Shown: piece by piece, positions 15,644-23,166 of the stretch | How the letters are laid out: the number at the start of each line of letters is the position of its first letter | Numbering within the stretch: position 1 is the stretch's first letter | IMG/VR virus record: IMGVR_UViG_3300042538_000004 | Location: 1-38,324 of that record | Direction: 5' to 3' (one strand) | Origin: a virus | Length of the DNA stretch: 38,324 nt | Position numbers and translations under genes: made by a program | The notes under the pieces: generated by a model | Seen by the model: only the letters and a program-made list of their open reading frames with translations | Databases searched by the model: none | What the model was told of the DNA's origin: nothing

Positions 15644-15991
15644 CTAAGGCGTCAGCAGCACCTCGATGATCTGTCCGTCGCCTGCGGCCGCCTGGAGCGC
15701 GTAGCCGGCGATCTCGCCGACGCCGCCCTGGGCGATCGCCTTGCCGTTAGCGTCGGTCTTGACCGGGGTGAGACCCTTGGCGCCCAGCGCGATCGCGGCG
15801 CCGGCCTCGATCTTGGTGGTGCCAAGCACATCGACGGGGAAGGCCTCCCCGATCGCGGCGGCGTTGACGGAGACGCCCATCGGCTTGGCGCCGGCGACGT
15901 CACACTGGGTGCCGTCGAAGTCCACGAAGCGGGCCGTCGCGACGGCCGCCGCTGCGACGCGGGTTAGGGTGAGGATGGTGATCTTCTGCAT
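15644..15991 (-). CDS. capsid cement protein (DUF2190-like)
   Basis: A 115-aa protein of short beta strands (KITILTLTRVAAAAVATARF, AGAAIALGAKGLTPVKTDAN, GEIAGYALQAAAGDGQIIEV). The pattern and the position just before the major capsid gene match DUF2190 proteins, which act as cement or decoration on phage heads. No membrane segment is present. It is followed and preceded by non-coding gaps of about 100 bases that hold hairpins. Confidence in the family is good by pattern but was not searched. Confidence 0.75.
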   Translation of the reverse strand: MQKITILTLTRVAAAAVATARFVDFDGTQCDVAGAKPMGVSVNAAAIGEAFPVDVLGTTKIEAGAAIALGAKGLTPVKTDANGKAIAQGGVGEIAGYALQAAAGDGQIIEVLLTP

Positions 15992-16058
15992 CGTTGGTCC
16001 TTCCAGCTCGGGCCATTCAGTTCACGAAGCGGTCAGCTCGCGGCCGCTTTGGGAACCG

Positions 16059-16077
16059 GCGGGGCATGAAGCCCCGC
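16059..16077 (-). promoter_or_regulatory. 7-bp hairpin between scaffold and cement genes
   Basis: GCGGGGC (16059-16065) and GCCCCGC (16071-16077) pair around ATGAA. It is another member of the hairpin series that punctuates the head genes. Confidence 0.55.
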
Positions 16078-16091
16078 ACGGACCTTGGAGA

Positions 16092-16607
16092 TCAGCCTCC
16101 CGCCTGCTTGACCGCGTCGATGTAGGAGAGGCCTGCGGTTCCCCGCTGCAGCTCGAGCGCTTTGGCGTGGATCTCGAGCGCCTTCGGATCGACCGTGTAA
16201 CCGGGCGGCGCCGCGAAGCTGACCTGGTCGTCGCCCTCGTCCTCGTCGTCGGGGCCGGCGGCCTCGCCGAAGGAGACGACCGGCTTCGCGCCATCGAACA
16301 GCTTCCGGAACGCAGCGACGGGCGTCATCTCGCCGTTGGCCTCGCCGAAGCTGACCGTCGCGGTCGCCTCGAGCTCGTCCATCACGCCGACGACCAGGTC
16401 CTTGCCGGCCGGCGCCAGTTTGCCTGCAGCGATCAGCTGCTCGGCGAAGGCGACATTGCCGGCGTGAAGCGAGGACTTGATCGTTGCGGCGGCGGTGCGC
16501 TCGCGCTCGTCGGCTGCAGCGAGGCGATCGGCCGCCTCCTGCTCGCGGCGGGTGAGCTCGGCCTCGCGCTCGGCGAAGTCGACGGTGTCGGTGGTGGTCT
16601 TGGTCAT
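16092..16607 (-). CDS. Z: nested scaffold protein from an internal start (Mu gpZ type)
   Basis: In-frame internal ATG at 16607 (MTKTTTDTVDFAE, residue 158 of the protease), preceded by GGAG (16614-16617) with six bases between, giving a 171-aa protein. It covers the acidic coiled-coil part and the C-terminal helix only. Mu makes a separate scaffold protein Z from the 3' half of gene I in the same way. The ribosome site here is better than that of the full-length gene, so the short form may be the abundant one. Confidence 0.72.
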   Translation of the reverse strand: MTKTTTDTVDFAEREAELTRREQEAADRLAAADERERTAAATIKSSLHAGNVAFAEQLIAAGKLAPAGKDLVVGVMDELEATATVSFGEANGEMTPVAAFRKLFDGAKPVVSFGEAAGPDDEDEGDDQVSFAAPPGYTVDPKALEIHAKALELQRGTAGLSYIDAVKQAGG

Positions 16608-17078
16608 AATGGTCTCCGGGGTGGTTTCGATCGTGACGGCGCCCCCGCGCTCATCTTCGCTCTCGGCGAACGATACGGTGCCGAGGCCCTTCACCGCCGG
16701 CGCCGCGGCGCCGAGGAAGCCGATATGCTTCAGGTAGAGGGAGCCCGGCTTTGGATTGCCGCGGCCGTCGGGCAGATAGAATCGGCCCGAGACCTTCGAG
16801 TAGCGGCCGGCGCGGACCGCCTCGGCGAACGCCGGCTCGAGCTTGTCCATGTCGGGTTCGGCGACCAGGTGGCCGTCCTCGAACGCGAGGCTCTTCGCCC
16901 AGCCATAGGCGGGAGCGTCCAGCTTTGGGTGACCGACGACCAGCGGCGCCGGATCGGTGGAGGCATCATAGGCCTCGGCCGCCTGGCGCAGTGCTTCCTC
17001 GCTGAAGTCGACGACTGTCCCCTCCACCGAAGTGAAGCGGCCAGGAGGCATGATCTTGATGCGCGGCGTCTGTCCCAT
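16092..17078 (-). CDS. I: prohead protease with scaffold (Mu gpI type)
   Basis: A 328-aa protein, first gene of the leftward late operon. The N-terminal half (PPGRFTSVEGTVVDFSEEAL, PLVVGHPKLDAPAYGWAKSL, AGRYSKVSGRFYLPDGRGNP) matches Mu-like I protease (PF10123). From residue 158 on it is an acidic coiled-coil scaffold (REAELTRREQEAADRLAAAD). An internal ATG with a strong ribosome site would make the scaffold alone, as in Mu gpI/gpZ. The protease trims the scaffold and itself during head maturation. The ATG at 17078 has no clear Shine-Dalgarno, which suggests a start context typical of a leader-proximal gene. Confidence 0.85.
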   Translation of the reverse strand: MGQTPRIKIMPPGRFTSVEGTVVDFSEEALRQAAEAYDASTDPAPLVVGHPKLDAPAYGWAKSLAFEDGHLVAEPDMDKLEPAFAEAVRAGRYSKVSGRFYLPDGRGNPKPGSLYLKHIGFLGAAAPAVKGLGTVSFAESEDERGGAVTIETTPETIMTKTTTDTVDFAEREAELTRREQEAADRLAAADERERTAAATIKSSLHAGNVAFAEQLIAAGKLAPAGKDLVVGVMDELEATATVSFGEANGEMTPVAAFRKLFDGAKPVVSFGEAAGPDDEDEGDDQVSFAAPPGYTVDPKALEIHAKALELQRGTAGLSYIDAVKQAGG

Positions 17079-17159
17079 GCCGCGGAGATAGATCGGGAAA
17101 AGGTGGGACGTGTCCTTGCGCCAGCAGAAGGGGCGCAGCGGCCTGGAGCCGCGCTCTTC

Positions 17160-17205
17160 ATGATAGCTCGCCGACGAGAGTGCAACAGGAATGCTGGAAA
17201 TTGCA
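17160..17205 (-). promoter_or_regulatory. candidate activated late promoter for the head/tail operon
   Basis: On the minus strand, TATCAT (17160-17165) can serve as a -10 box upstream of the protease gene. There is no good -35 box, but a dyad TGCAA-N15-TTGCA (17181-17205) lies where an activator would bind, centred about 40 bases before the predicted start. The Mor-like protein of this phage is the obvious candidate. This reading is speculative; it is one of several possible A+T-richer stretches in the 178-base divergent gap. Confidence 0.3.
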
Positions 17206-17256
17206 GACTAGCCGAAATCCCTATGGCGCAAGTGCTGGATTCCTATATCTGAATCG

Positions 17257-18201
17257 ATGACCCGCCACATTCGCACCACTATCCGATACGACGGACCGGC
17301 CCTCGCCGGTCATGAGATGGACGTGCAGGATCTGGCGCCCGCGCTTCTGGCCCTCGCCGACATCATCCAGATCGCAAACCGCCACTTCAATGGCGATGCA
17401 GCGGCGATGCGCGTGCTGGTCAACGCCGATGTCGAGCAGCGGTGCTTCCAGATCGATATCAGCCTGGTCCAGTCACTGCTTGAGCAGGCGAAGACCTTCT
17501 TCAGCCAGCCCGAGGTCGCGACGGCGAAGGAGATCGCGGAGTGGATCGGCATTATCGGAGGCGCCGGCGGCGGGCTCTTCGCGATCCTCAAGCTGTTTGC
17601 GGGCCGAACGCCAGACGCTCGCACATCCATCCAGGTGACGCAGGAGAGCGGCTCGACTACAATCAACATAACAGGCGACGGCAACACGATCAGCGTTCCA
17701 TCGCAATCCTACGACCTCGTCCGACAGCCGGCGATCGTCGATCGAGCAAAGGCAGTCCTGCGGCCGCTGCAGCGTGAGGGCTACGAAAGCCTCGCCTTCC
17801 TCGAGGATAACCGGCCCTCCTTTGAGGTGGACAAGCCACAGGCGGAAGCGATCATCCAAGCGCCGCCGCTCGATCTGGAGACGCCTCCCACCCAGAGCGT
17901 ATCGCGGATTGAGGGCGTCGTGCGCATCAAGGCGCCGCAATACGAAGGCGCGGCCAAATGGGCGCTGCTGTGGAACGGCCGCGCCATCGACGCGGACATG
18001 GCCGACCAGTCATTCGTCGAAGGCTTTCAGTCGAACCGCATACACGCTCCGCCGAACACCTCGCTCCAGGTGGTAATGACGGAGACTGCCCGGCTCACTT
18101 TGGAAGGTCGGGCAATCGGCCGGCCGACCTACATCGTCGAGAAGGTCCTCGACGTTATGCCGCCGCCTCAGCAGCTCGCGCTGGGTACGCCGGTGCAATA
18201 G
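17257..18201 (+). CDS. membrane-anchored protein of unknown function
   Basis: A 314-aa protein with the N-terminal segment IRYDGPALAGHEMDVQDLAP, which resembles a family of uncharacterised proteins I have seen in many bacteria, but I cannot name it. One predicted membrane helix lies near residues 93-115 (IIGGAGGGLFAILKLFAG), separating a mainly helical N-terminal domain (residues 1-90) from a larger C-terminal region rich in short strands (RIEGVVRIKAPQYEGAAKWA). It starts the rightward side of the divergent gap and has no clear ribosome site (TATATC lies seven bases upstream, so a leaderless message is conceivable). As a single unlinked gene beside the immunity region it fits a lysogenic-conversion or exclusion gene. 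Confidence 0.6.
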   Translation: MTRHIRTTIRYDGPALAGHEMDVQDLAPALLALADIIQIANRHFNGDAAAMRVLVNADVEQRCFQIDISLVQSLLEQAKTFFSQPEVATAKEIAEWIGIIGGAGGGLFAILKLFAGRTPDARTSIQVTQESGSTTINITGDGNTISVPSQSYDLVRQPAIVDRAKAVLRPLQREGYESLAFLEDNRPSFEVDKPQAEAIIQAPPLDLETPPTQSVSRIEGVVRIKAPQYEGAAKWALLWNGRAIDADMADQSFVEGFQSNRIHAPPNTSLQVVMTETARLTLEGRAIGRPTYIVEKVLDVMPPPQQLALGTPVQ

Positions 18202-18277
18202 CTAGGCGGGTGGCCATCAGGAGCCCGTGGGCAGCCTGTACATGCATGTCGCCGCGATTTTAGGTGTCTGGGTAGCG

Positions 18278-18298
18278 GAAGGGCGCTCCTGCGCCTTC
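18278..18298. terminator. possible bidirectional terminator
   Basis: GAAGGGCGC (18278-18286) and GCGCCTTC (18291-18298) pair with one bulged G around TCCT, between two convergent genes. A second stem, GGCCG/CGGCC (18302-18316), sits beside it. T-runs are short, so this is moderate evidence only. Confidence 0.4.
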
Positions 18299-18315
18299 TG
18301 GGGCCGTTTCTCGGC

Positions 18316-18618
18316 CTATCCCCTCCGCCGACGGAACTGGGCCTTCAGGTCCGCCTTAGTCGGCGCCGGCGGCGGGATCTCCGGCGGACGCTCGATCGGC
18401 GTCATGTCGACGCGAGCGTTCCTGGCGCCGCAGCCCTCACACCGGAAGCGGCGGGCAACCATCTCCCAGGCCTGGTTCCAGGCCCTGCTCTGGAAATAGG
18501 CGACGACGTCCTGTGTGCGGTAGGTGCCCGATCGGCCGCAGGAGAGGCAGGTCACCTTCAGGTTCGCATTCCAACGGTGGAGGTCGGAGAGGCATTTGGG
18601 TCGGTGATTGAATGCCAC
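18316..18618 (-). CDS. small zinc-binding protein
   Basis: A 100-aa protein with a GTG start and two CxxC knuckles: CLSCG near residue 24 and CEGCG near residue 60, the usual layout of a single zinc ribbon. The tail is Pro-rich and basic (PPPAPTKADLKAQFRRRRG). It lies on the minus strand between the membrane protein and a secreted protein and is probably an accessory gene. The first knuckle is preceded by NANLKVTCLSCG, the second by VARRFRCEGCG. A nucleic-acid or protein contact role is likely, but no target can be named. Confidence 0.6.
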   Translation of the reverse strand: MAFNHRPKCLSDLHRWNANLKVTCLSCGRSGTYRTQDVVAYFQSRAWNQAWEMVARRFRCEGCGARNARVDMTPIERPPEIPPPAPTKADLKAQFRRRRG

Positions 18619-18656
18619 CGGCCCAGTGAACGAAGCAGGAACGATTCGGCAAGAGG

Positions 18657-19142
18657 TCAGAGTGGCGGCTTACCGCAGACCCTCAAGACCTCGTTGAACT
18701 TGGCCCTAGCCCCCGCGATCGCGAACGAGGCGTCGACCGGCTGGCCATCGAACGCCATGGCCCTAACGGTCAGCTGCTTCGCATCGGCGATCGCTGTGGC
18801 GATCCGAACGACGTCCTGCCAATCCCGCTCATAGGCGCCTTTAAGCACCGTCTCCCAGTAGGTCGAAATCGGCGAAGCCTTGTCCGGCCGCACGATGACT
18901 TCGACCTCGCGGCTACCAAGGTAGCGGCCTGGCAGATACTGGAGTGACACGACCTGTTCGTCAGCTGCGCTGCAGACCAACAGGAACTGAGCCTTCCCGT
19001 TTTCATCCGACACCCAGGCGCTAGCCGAGCCCAAGTCCGTGATAGGATCGACGCGCTCCCTGAAGCTCCACCCATCTGGACTAGGCGCAGCTTCCACCTG
19101 AGCAGATGCAGCGATCAACATGGAAATGGTAGCGGCGATCAA
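18657..19142 (-). CDS. exported protein of unknown function
   Basis: A 161-aa protein that starts with TTG, because GAGGAA sits about seven bases upstream of that codon; an in-frame ATG at 19121 lacks such a site. The N-terminus is a signal peptide (IAATISMLIAASAQVEAAP). The mature part has the pattern SPDGWSFRERVDPITDLGSA, a Cys at LLVCSAAD and another at RVCGKPP, which could be disulphide-bonded in the periplasm. A secreted single gene near the repressor is a typical prophage cargo gene; a role in envelope modification or exclusion of other phages is possible but cannot be shown. Confidence 0.6.
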   Translation of the reverse strand: MIAATISMLIAASAQVEAAPSPDGWSFRERVDPITDLGSASAWVSDENGKAQFLLVCSAADEQVVSLQYLPGRYLGSREVEVIVRPDKASPISTYWETVLKGAYERDWQDVVRIATAIADAKQLTVRAMAFDGQPVDASFAIAGARAKFNEVLRVCGKPPL

Positions 19143-19259
19143 GGTCGTTCCTCTCAGCTAGATTTTTGCACGACTTCAGCAGCTTCGTCGAGTCGAGCCC
19201 TTTCCTACCGGGCCTAAAACTGGAACGAAAGGCGAACAACGAATCGCAGGAGCTCAGTG

Positions 19260-19535
19260 ATGAGAACACAGCGCGCTGCTGGCCCCGACCCATATCGTTT
19301 CTCTTATTCGCGCCAGATGCCACGCCGAACCCACGAGGAGCTGGAGCTGCGACGTAGGTATGAAGCACGGAAGCGGTATCGTTTCATGCTCCTCGAGCGC
19401 CCCCTCGGACCCTGGCGTGAAAGCCGGACGGACGCTTATGCAGACGGCATCAAGGCGTGCGAGGCGACGGTCGATCGTCATACTGGCAACGTCTATCTGA
19501 ATGTCTTCAGCTGGGTCTGGGAGGCCGAAATTTAG
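19260..19535 (+). CDS. small hypothetical protein
   Basis: A 91-aa protein. The ATG at 19260 is preceded by AGGAG (19248-19252) with seven bases between, better than the GTG three bases upstream. It is basic and helical at the start (RRTHEELELRRRYEARKRYR) and ends with GNVYLNVFSWVWEAEI. Its stop overlaps the last codons of the convergent repressor gene by four bases. Family not recognised. It faces the repressor and is divergent from the exported protein, so it likely has its own promoter in the 117-base gap upstream. Confidence 0.55.
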   Translation: MRTQRAAGPDPYRFSYSRQMPRRTHEELELRRRYEARKRYRFMLLERPLGPWRESRTDAYADGIKACEATVDRHTGNVYLNVFSWVWEAEI

Positions 19536-20245
19536 GCTTCCGGATGGACGTGATTGCTCCACACCACCCGACCCATGATCTGAAAGTCGAGCGCCTGATT
19601 CTCAGGATCGATAGGAACCGGGCGATAGGCCTGATTGTCGCTCACTAGGTCAAGCCGCCTTCCGAGACGCTGGAGTCGCTTCACATAGAGCTCGTCATCT
19701 AGCCGAACGGCGAAGATGCCGTCCTGGGGCGCGGTCCGGGAGGTGTCCACCATCACCCAGTCATTAGGGTGAAGCGTCGGCACCATACTGTCTCCCTTCA
19801 CTGCGAGCATGTGAAGCCCATCAATGCGGCCGAAAGACCGCCTCAGCCAGTCTCTGGGGAAGACCCAGCCAGCCTGCTTTCCGGCGCCCGCAGCCAACGA
19901 GCCTGACCCGGCGGAAAGCGTAACGTCGAGCATCGGGATGCTCACCAAATCCTCTGGCGGCGGCTCTGCACTAGTAGCACTCGCGCCTCTCCCGGCGAGA
20001 AGCCAGTCAAGCGTCAGGCCCAGCGCCTGCGCAATGCGCTCGGCGTTGTCTGCACGTGTGATCCCCGACCGAACGTAATCTCGGAGTGTATTAAGCGGAA
20101 TCCCCGCCTTTTCGTGCAGCCAAACGAGATCTCGGTCACCCAAGGCGTCCAAGATGCGATTTCCGACCGGATTTTCGGTTTTCGGGCGTTGACTGCGCCT
20201 CTGGGGTGGATTATCCGAAGTTTCGTTACGAGATTTCGGATTCAT
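19532..20245 (-). CDS. c: phage repressor with S24 autoprotease domain
   Basis: A 237-aa protein. Residues about 28-85 form a helix-turn-helix (DALGDRDLVWLHEKAGIPLN, NAERIAQALGLTLDWLLAGR). Residues about 110-235 match the LexA/CI type S24 peptidase: Ser153 in VKGDSMVPTL and Lys189 in YVKRLQR are the expected catalytic pair, 36 residues apart as in LexA. The region AAGAGKQAGW may hold the cleavage bond. It should hold the prophage silent and be inactivated by RecA-stimulated self-cleavage, so induction by DNA damage is expected. Mu c lacks this domain; D3112-type relatives differ too. It is divergent from the Ner-like gene with essentially no spacer. Confidence 0.9.
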   Translation of the reverse strand: MNPKSRNETSDNPPQRRSQRPKTENPVGNRILDALGDRDLVWLHEKAGIPLNTLRDYVRSGITRADNAERIAQALGLTLDWLLAGRGASATSAEPPPEDLVSIPMLDVTLSAGSGSLAAGAGKQAGWVFPRDWLRRSFGRIDGLHMLAVKGDSMVPTLHPNDWVMVDTSRTAPQDGIFAVRLDDELYVKRLQRLGRRLDLVSDNQAYRPVPIDPENQALDFQIMGRVVWSNHVHPEA

Positions 20246-20247
20246 GG

Positions 20248-20463
20248 ATGTTTGGATCGATGCACAGAGAAGACGTTAAGGCGGAACTGCGGAAGCGGTT
20301 CGGCAGCGTCGCGGCCTTCGAACGGTCACGCAACTTGCCCGCCAAGTCCGTGAACGAAATCCTGCGCGGCAGAAAAAGCGCTCGAGTTGCCGATGCGATC
20401 GACGATGCCCTCAATGAACCAATCCCTGAAGCATGCCTCACCGGCGCAGGATCTGGCCGGTGA
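20248..20463 (+). CDS. ner: Ner-like transcriptional regulator
   Basis: A 71-aa protein (or 67 aa from the ATG at 20260, MHREDVKAELRKRFG). The segment HREDVKAELRKRFGSVAAFE with NLPAKSVNEILRGR forms the Ner/Nlp type helix-turn-helix (PF13693-like). Mu Ner turns down the early promoter and the repressor promoter after infection. The start lies two to fourteen bases from the divergent repressor start, so both promoters must sit inside the opposite coding regions. No strong ribosome site is visible for either start, which may itself keep expression low. Confidence 0.75.
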   Translation: MFGSMHREDVKAELRKRFGSVAAFERSRNLPAKSVNEILRGRKSARVADAIDDALNEPIPEACLTGAGSGR

Positions 20464-20547
20464 GCGAGCGGTATCAAACTCGAGCAGCGAAGTCTCGCCC
20501 TAACCTGAAGCTTACTGGGACGGAAATTCGCCAGTCTAACCTCCGCT

Positions 20548-20581
20548 CCTCTGAGAGAGGTGCTGCTGCCCCGAGAGGGGC
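20548..20581 (+). promoter_or_regulatory. tandem hairpins covering the transposase ribosome site
   Basis: CCTCT/AGAGG (20548-20560) is followed by GCCCC-GAGA-GGGGC (20568-20581). The second stem has a GNRA-type tetraloop and contains the GAGGGG that serves as the Shine-Dalgarno four bases before the transposase ATG. Sequestering this site would limit transposase translation. Confidence 0.45.
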
Positions 20582-20584
20582 TCG

Positions 20585-22399
20585 ATGACGGCGCCGCACA
20601 CTCACATGAGCGCGGCCGAACTCGCGTCGCTTCAGCTTCCTGGCCTCCCCTCAACCGAGAGCGGCATCATCCGCCGAGCCAAGGGCGATGGCTGGCCGTT
20701 CGTCGACCGGATCGGCCGAGGCGGCGGCCGGCTATACGCCGTCGCCGACCTGCCGGCCGAGGCGCGCGCCGCCGTTCAAGCGCGCGCCACTGCCCGAGTT
20801 CCCGCTAACCTCCGTCCGGTCGGTCGCCCCAAGGGCAGCGACTATTTCAGCCGCAACATAGAGGTCGCCGATGCGGTCGAGGCAATCCTAGCCGATCGGC
20901 AGCTGTCCGCCGCCCGCATACTTGAGCTGCTGGCTCGGCGCTTCCCGCCGGCAACGCTGCCGCCCCGTCGCACCCTCGCCCGCTTCATCCAGAAGCTCGA
21001 GAGCGACAAGCCGGCCCTGCTCGCCGCCACTCGCAATCCCGATCTCTATAAGGGCCAGTATAAGCTGGCGCTCGGCCGCGCCGACGGCGGCGTCACCCAC
21101 GCCCACCAGGTCTGGGAGATCGACACGACCAAGGCGGACGTCCTCACCAAGGGCGGCCGCAAGATGATCCTCGGGCTGATCGACCGCTGGTCGCGCCGCG
21201 CCCGCTTCATGGTGGCGCCATCAGAAAGCGGCCAGGCCGTTCGCCGCCTGCTGATCGAGGCGATCCGCGAGTGGGGCGTCGTCCCCGAGACGGTGAAGAC
21301 CGACAACGGCTCCGGCTACATCAACGCTTCGATCGTCTCCGCCCTCGATACGCTCGGCATCGTCCACGAGCGCTGCCTTCCCGGCACCCCCGAGGACAAG
21401 CCATATGTCGAGCGGCTGTTTGGCACCTTCACCCGCGAGCGGGCCGAGCTGCTCGGCGGCTATTCCGGCCACAACGTCGCCCAGGCGCAGGCGCTCCGCT
21501 CCAAGGCGAAGAAGGAGACCGGCCGCGCAATCGTGCTGCCCGAAATGGAGCCGGAGGAGCTGCAGGCAGTCCTGAATGCCTGGGTCGACGGCGTCTACCA
21601 TCAGCGCGTCCACAGCGGCATCAACACGACGCCGATGCGGCGGTGGCTCTCGTCGCCGGTCCCGGCCCGCCGAGCACCCAGCGAGGACACGCTCAAGATC
21701 GCGCTCTCCCGCTTCGAGCGTGTCGCCACCGTCGGCAAGCGCGGTGTCGTCTGGAAGGGCGGCCGCTATTGGGCAGCCGCCCTGGTCCCATTCGTCGGCC
21801 GCGCCGTTCAGGTTCGCCGCGACGAAGAGGATCTCGGCGCCCTCTTCATCTTCGACGAAGACGGCCACTTCATCGACACGGCAGTCAATGCGGAGCGCGC
21901 CGGTCTGTCCGAGCAGCAATTCGCCCAAGCAGCCGCCCGCCAGCAGGCCGAGTGGCTGTCCGGCGCGAAGGCCGAGCTCCGCGAGAAGAAGCGCCGCTTC
22001 CGCTTCGAGGAAGCCCGCGACCAGCTGCTCCGCGACGACGCCGAGCGTGCCGGCAAGCTTACCTACTTCCCGACGCCGACGGTCGAGCGGTCGACGCCGC
22101 AGCTCGACAGCATCGCAGTTCGGCCGGAACCTCCGATGCCGAGCCAAGCGCGGATCGAAGAGGCGGTCCGCAAGATGGAGCCGCGCCGGGCGGCGCCGAC
22201 GCTCTCGATCGCCGAGAAGGTCGCCGCTGCGGATCGCATCATCGGCGCTGCGGAGCGCGGCGTCGAGGTCGACCCTGACGAGCTGAAGCGCGCCCGCCTG
22301 TTCGCCACCACGACGGCCTACCGCGCCGAAAAGACGATCATCGCCCACTTCGGTGGCGCTCAGACACCCGCCGCAAACGACAGGAGGCACAGCGCGTGA
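20585..22399 (+). CDS. A: transposase, MuA-like DDE recombinase
   Basis: A 604-aa protein. The N-terminal part (SAAELASLQLPGLPSTESGI and GWPFVDRIGRGGGRLYAVAD) matches the Mu transposase DNA-binding winged helix (PF02316 type). The catalytic core has Asp180 in EIDTTKAD, Asp240 in VKTDNGSGY and Glu276 in PYVERLFGTF, with 35 residues between the second Asp and the Glu, the classic DD35E spacing. A C-terminal helical region (REKKRRFRFEEARDQLLRDD) and a final Ala/Arg-rich tail probably contact the ATPase. It cuts and joins the phage ends for replicative transposition. It is followed by its ATPase partner with a GTGA overlap. Confidence 0.97.
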   Translation: MTAPHTHMSAAELASLQLPGLPSTESGIIRRAKGDGWPFVDRIGRGGGRLYAVADLPAEARAAVQARATARVPANLRPVGRPKGSDYFSRNIEVADAVEAILADRQLSAARILELLARRFPPATLPPRRTLARFIQKLESDKPALLAATRNPDLYKGQYKLALGRADGGVTHAHQVWEIDTTKADVLTKGGRKMILGLIDRWSRRARFMVAPSESGQAVRRLLIEAIREWGVVPETVKTDNGSGYINASIVSALDTLGIVHERCLPGTPEDKPYVERLFGTFTRERAELLGGYSGHNVAQAQALRSKAKKETGRAIVLPEMEPEELQAVLNAWVDGVYHQRVHSGINTTPMRRWLSSPVPARRAPSEDTLKIALSRFERVATVGKRGVVWKGGRYWAAALVPFVGRAVQVRRDEEDLGALFIFDEDGHFIDTAVNAERAGLSEQQFAQAAARQQAEWLSGAKAELREKKRRFRFEEARDQLLRDDAERAGKLTYFPTPTVERSTPQLDSIAVRPEPPMPSQARIEEAVRKMEPRRAAPTLSIAEKVAAADRIIGAAERGVEVDPDELKRARLFATTTAYRAEKTIIAHFGGAQTPAANDRRHSA

Positions 22400-23166
22400 A
22401 CGATCTATCCTTCCAGGCACGCCTGGACTTTGGGGACCATCTGCCTCCGGGGCCGGCCCAGCTCACCAACATGAACTTGGCCCTGCGCACCTATTATGAC
22501 TGCGCCCAAGCGGCGGCCGGTCTACCTCGGATCGGCGTCATGTATGGCCCCTCGGGCTACGGCAAGACGGTGGCGATGGGCTTCACCGCCCAGCGCTCCG
22601 ACGCCGCCTATCTCGAAGCCAAGTCGATCTGGACCCAGCGCTCGCTGCTCGAGGCGATCGCCGAGGAGATCGGCATCCGCTCGCTCGAGCGAAGCGGCCC
22701 GCGGATCCTCGAGCAGATCATCGACCAACTCAACCGCGAGCCCCGCGGGCTTATCATCGATGAGATGGACCACTTGGTCCGCAAGCAGCATGTCGAGATC
22801 ATCCGCGACATCCACGACGCGACCCGGATCCCGATCCTGCTCGTCGGCGAGGAGGCCCTGCCGTCGAAGCTGAAGGCTTGGGAGCGCTTCCACAACCGCA
22901 TCCTGGTCGCCACGGCCGCGCAGCCGGCGACGGATGACGACGCCCGCAAGCTCCGCGATCATTACTGCCCGCGGGTCGCGATGGCGGACGACTTGGTGGA
23001 GCGGATCGTCCGCGCCTGCCGCCATGTCACCCGCCGCATCGTCGTGTGCCTGAAGGAGGCGGAGCGCATCGCGGCCGAGGAGGGCGTGGACTCGATCGAC
23101 CTCGCCTGGTGGGGCACCCGTCCCTTCGCCACTGGCGAGGTTCCGGTCCGGAGGCTCGCCGCCTGA
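22396..23166 (+). CDS. B: transposition target-choice ATPase, MuB-like AAA
   Basis: A 256-aa protein that starts with GTG, eight bases after AGGAGG, overlapping the transposase stop. Walker A is GPSGYGKT (residues 51-58) and Walker B is LIIDEMDHL with Asp122-Glu123. The MuB-type AAA ATPase binds target DNA, brings the transposase to it and protects the phage from self-insertion. The C-terminal end, which in MuB carries an extra domain, is short here (SIDLAWWGTRPFATGEVPVR). A single TGATG overlap joins it to the next gene. Confidence 0.95.
   Translation: MNDLSFQARLDFGDHLPPGPAQLTNMNLALRTYYDCAQAAAGLPRIGVMYGPSGYGKTVAMGFTAQRSDAAYLEAKSIWTQRSLLEAIAEEIGIRSLERSGPRILEQIIDQLNREPRGLIIDEMDHLVRKQHVEIIRDIHDATRIPILLVGEEALPSKLKAWERFHNRILVATAAQPATDDDARKLRDHYCPRVAMADDLVERIVRACRHVTRRIVVCLKEAERIAAEEGVDSIDLAWWGTRPFATGEVPVRRLAA

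Noticed and set aside
623-17078. Contractile tail sheath or baseplate genes as in Mu itself
   Set aside because: No sheath, LysM or baseplate wedge proteins were seen. Tail tube, gpG/gpGT pair and tape measure indicate a siphovirus tail.
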